DNA from: JBBROS01 sp965199595
GTDB taxonomy: Bacteria; Pseudomonadota; Alphaproteobacteria; Acetobacterales; Acetobacteraceae
Assembly: GCA_965199595.1 (NCBI GenBank)
Contig: OZ241182.1
Span: forward strand, 372,001-436,000
Reading direction: 5' to 3'
DNA: 64,000 nt
This document shows positions 62,420 through 64,000 of this stretch, piece by piece. Made by a program: the position numbers and the translations under genes. Under the pieces are notes generated by a model. That model worked only from the letters and a program-made list of their open reading frames with translations. It made no database searches and was not told the DNA's origin. Position 1 is the stretch's first letter; each line of letters begins with the position of its first letter.

Positions 62420-63881
62420 AGCAGATCTCCGATCACGGCGTCCAACACCTCGTCGAGGTTGCGATGGGGGATGCCGGTGCTGCCGGCCGGGTCGATCGGC
62501 GGTGGCTTGAACACCGGCAGCTCGAAGAACCGGTCGAGCCAAAAGCCGTCATGCGGGAGCCCAGCAGGCACGTCGCCGTTGAAGTAGGGCCGGACCTGGT
62601 CCTCGCCGAGCTTGATGCCCTTGACCACCTCGACCGGCCGCTCCTGGAACTTGGCCACACCGTCCACCGTGGACAGCACGGAGGCGGCGACGTGGTAGCT
62701 GACCCGGGTGCCGGCCTCGAGCTCGCCGGCCCCTGCCACGGCCCGCAGCATGTGCTGCAGGTTGTCGCGCTTCATGGCGGGCACGTGGTCGGCCTTGGTG
62801 GCCACGAAGGTGATCTTCTCGATCTGCCGGTTGGCCAGCTTCTGCGCGGCGCTGTCGATCGCTCGACCGAACATCGATGGCAGCACCTGGCCGACCCCCT
62901 TGGCGAGCCCGGCGGCGATCGCGTGCGACATGCTATTGTCGCCATAGTTCAGGGATCGGGCCAGGTCCTTGATCACCCGGGCGGTATCCTCGAACGCAGC
63001 TTTACCGGCGGACAGCGCGCCAAGCACGTCGACCAGCATGATCTGCCGATCGAAGGAGGCGAAGTGGGTGTCGAAGAAGCTGGTGCGCATGTGCTGCTGG
63101 TAGGCGGCGAAGCGTTCGGCCAGCAGGGCTGCAGCCGAGCCGGGCTTGGGATCGCCATCCGGCACCGCCATCGGAAAGAACCACAGGAAGGGGGCATCAC
63201 TGTAGGGACCCGGGCAAATGAAGCGGCCGGGCTGCAGATAGCGCAGGCCGTGTTTGGTGCGGCAGGCGTTGAGCGCCTCGCGGTAGAGCAGGTGGCCCCG
63301 GTGCAGCTGGGTCTCCACGGCACGATCGTTGGGGCGCAGGTCACCCACGAACGCCAAGAATTCCTCGCTGCACTCCTTGCGCGGTGACGTGCGCAGTAGG
63401 TCCAGCGTCTGCGCAGACCACTCGGCGTAGGACTGGGACAGCATGGGCAGGTCGAGCAGCCACTCACCGGGATAGTCGAGGATATCGAGCCGGACCCGGC
63501 GCGGTCCCATCCTACGGCCCAGCATGGACGTGCAATCGATCACCAGGGACAGCGAGATCTGGGCGAGATCCTCGGTGCGCGGTGGCCAGGCGGGCTCGGT
63601 GGCAGCGAGGCCCTGCAGCTTGGCGGCATAGTCGAAGAACGGCAGCACGCCGGCTCCGGCCGGCAGCACCTCGACGCTACGCAGTCGGCTGGTGCCGTCC
63701 TGGCTGAGACGGGCGGTGATGCGAGGCAAGGTGTCGCAGCCTTGGCCGAGGGCGAGCAGGTTGTGGATCAGCGAGGTGATGAACACGGTCTTGCCGGCGC
63801 GGCTCAGGCCGGTGACGGCGAGGCGGATGCGATCCTCGTTGAGCGTGCGATCGATGCCGTCGGCACCGCTGCGGGCGTGAC
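62416..63881 (-). pseudogene. ycjX: YcjX-family GTPase (DUF463), N-terminus interrupted by IS256
   Basis: About 488 codons remain. Walker A is AVTGLSRAGKTVFITSLIHN; others are VRLDILDYPGEWLLDLPMLS and ITFVATKADHVPAMKRDNLQ (the TKAD guanine-specific motif). Relatives start about 10-20 residues upstream; that part is replaced by the IS256 end at 63882, and the frame now begins inside the IS. Because the Walker A is intact, a protein from a new start in the IS could still be made. Works with the downstream YcjF in envelope stress, if functional. Confidence 0.85.
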
Positions 63882-64000
63882 GGTCACGTCCGTCAACGTG
63901 GTGGAATTTGCGGTGTAGTTGAGGTGGCCAGGGATCAAGCGGCCACGGTGGAAATCTGTGGTGGGATGGCATCGATCAGCGGCGGTGTGAGTTCGGCCAT
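63882..64000. mobile_element. IS256-family element, second copy (left end only)
   Basis: Identical in the visible 119 bases to 29333-29451, the left end of the first copy. It includes the last codons of the transposase on the minus strand (stop at 63935-63937). The element continues past the window. Confidence 0.95.

Overview
The DNA is GC-rich (roughly two thirds G+C by eye). Most genes show strong Shine-Dalgarno sequences and many 1-4 nt stop/start overlaps. Gene content (GlpR, LysR and DeoR regulators, fused DppDF-type ATPase, YcjX/YcjF, rhizobial-type plasmid genes, IS5/IS66/IS256/IS630 elements) points to an alphaproteobacterium, most likely an Acetobacteraceae or other Rhodospirillales. 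The taxon is an inference from style and content; there is no rRNA gene here.

Region 1 (1-9965, mostly minus strand) holds two catabolic clusters. The first has an amino-acid-type ABC transporter with amidohydrolase, Asp/Glu/hydantoin racemase and PuuE-like deacetylase genes, suggesting breakdown of a cyclic amide or hydantoin-like compound. One of its two binding-protein genes is an internally deleted pseudogene. The second cluster has a GlpR-like repressor, an in-frame MFS transporter/sulfatase chimera that has lost the sulfatase active site, and a formylglycine-generating enzyme. Region 2 (10.1-29.3 kb) holds a ferritin-like stress protein, an MBL hydrolase, and an eight-kilobase operon opposite a LysR gene. 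That operon encodes CoA transferase, CitE-like lyase, gamma-glutamyltransferase and a complete dipeptide-type ABC importer. It is followed by a truncated AIDA-repeat protein and several small exported or hypothetical proteins.

Region 3 (29.3-34.0 kb) is a nested transposon: an IS66 element with an accessory SEC-C gene sits inside the terminal repeat of an IS256 element, with a clear 8-bp target duplication. The outer IS256 has no matching target duplication, and its right edge cuts the first gene of a plasmid-type DUF6634-like/ScpA pair. It probably marks a rearrangement junction. A second IS256 copy begins at 63882 and interrupts ycjX.

Region 4 (34.4-61.3 kb) is an accessory, defence-rich island. 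It contains a PIN toxin/antitoxin-like pair, McrBC with a frameshifted mcrB, a three-domain phosphatase/ADP-ribosylglycohydrolase/DUF6508-like protein, and a resolvase-like protein without a recognisable catalytic serine motif. Its centrepiece is a five-gene overlapping operon: WYL regulator, unknown 137-aa protein, AddB-like nuclease, AddA-like helicase-nuclease and DUF262-HNH nuclease. Two inverted repeats lie upstream of the regulator, 53 bp apart. A convergent two-domain AAA+ ATPase, two IS5-family elements and gene remnants follow. The WYL operon is the best candidate for an undescribed system. Region 5 (61.4-64 kb) returns to housekeeping-type DNA with ycjF/ycjX.

Frameshifts and internal deletions are unusually common (binding protein, MFS/sulfatase, mcrB, a small DUF4258-like gene, a 72-aa gene, an IS256 transposase). 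Either this replicon is decaying or some are sequencing indels; read-level checks are needed to tell them apart.
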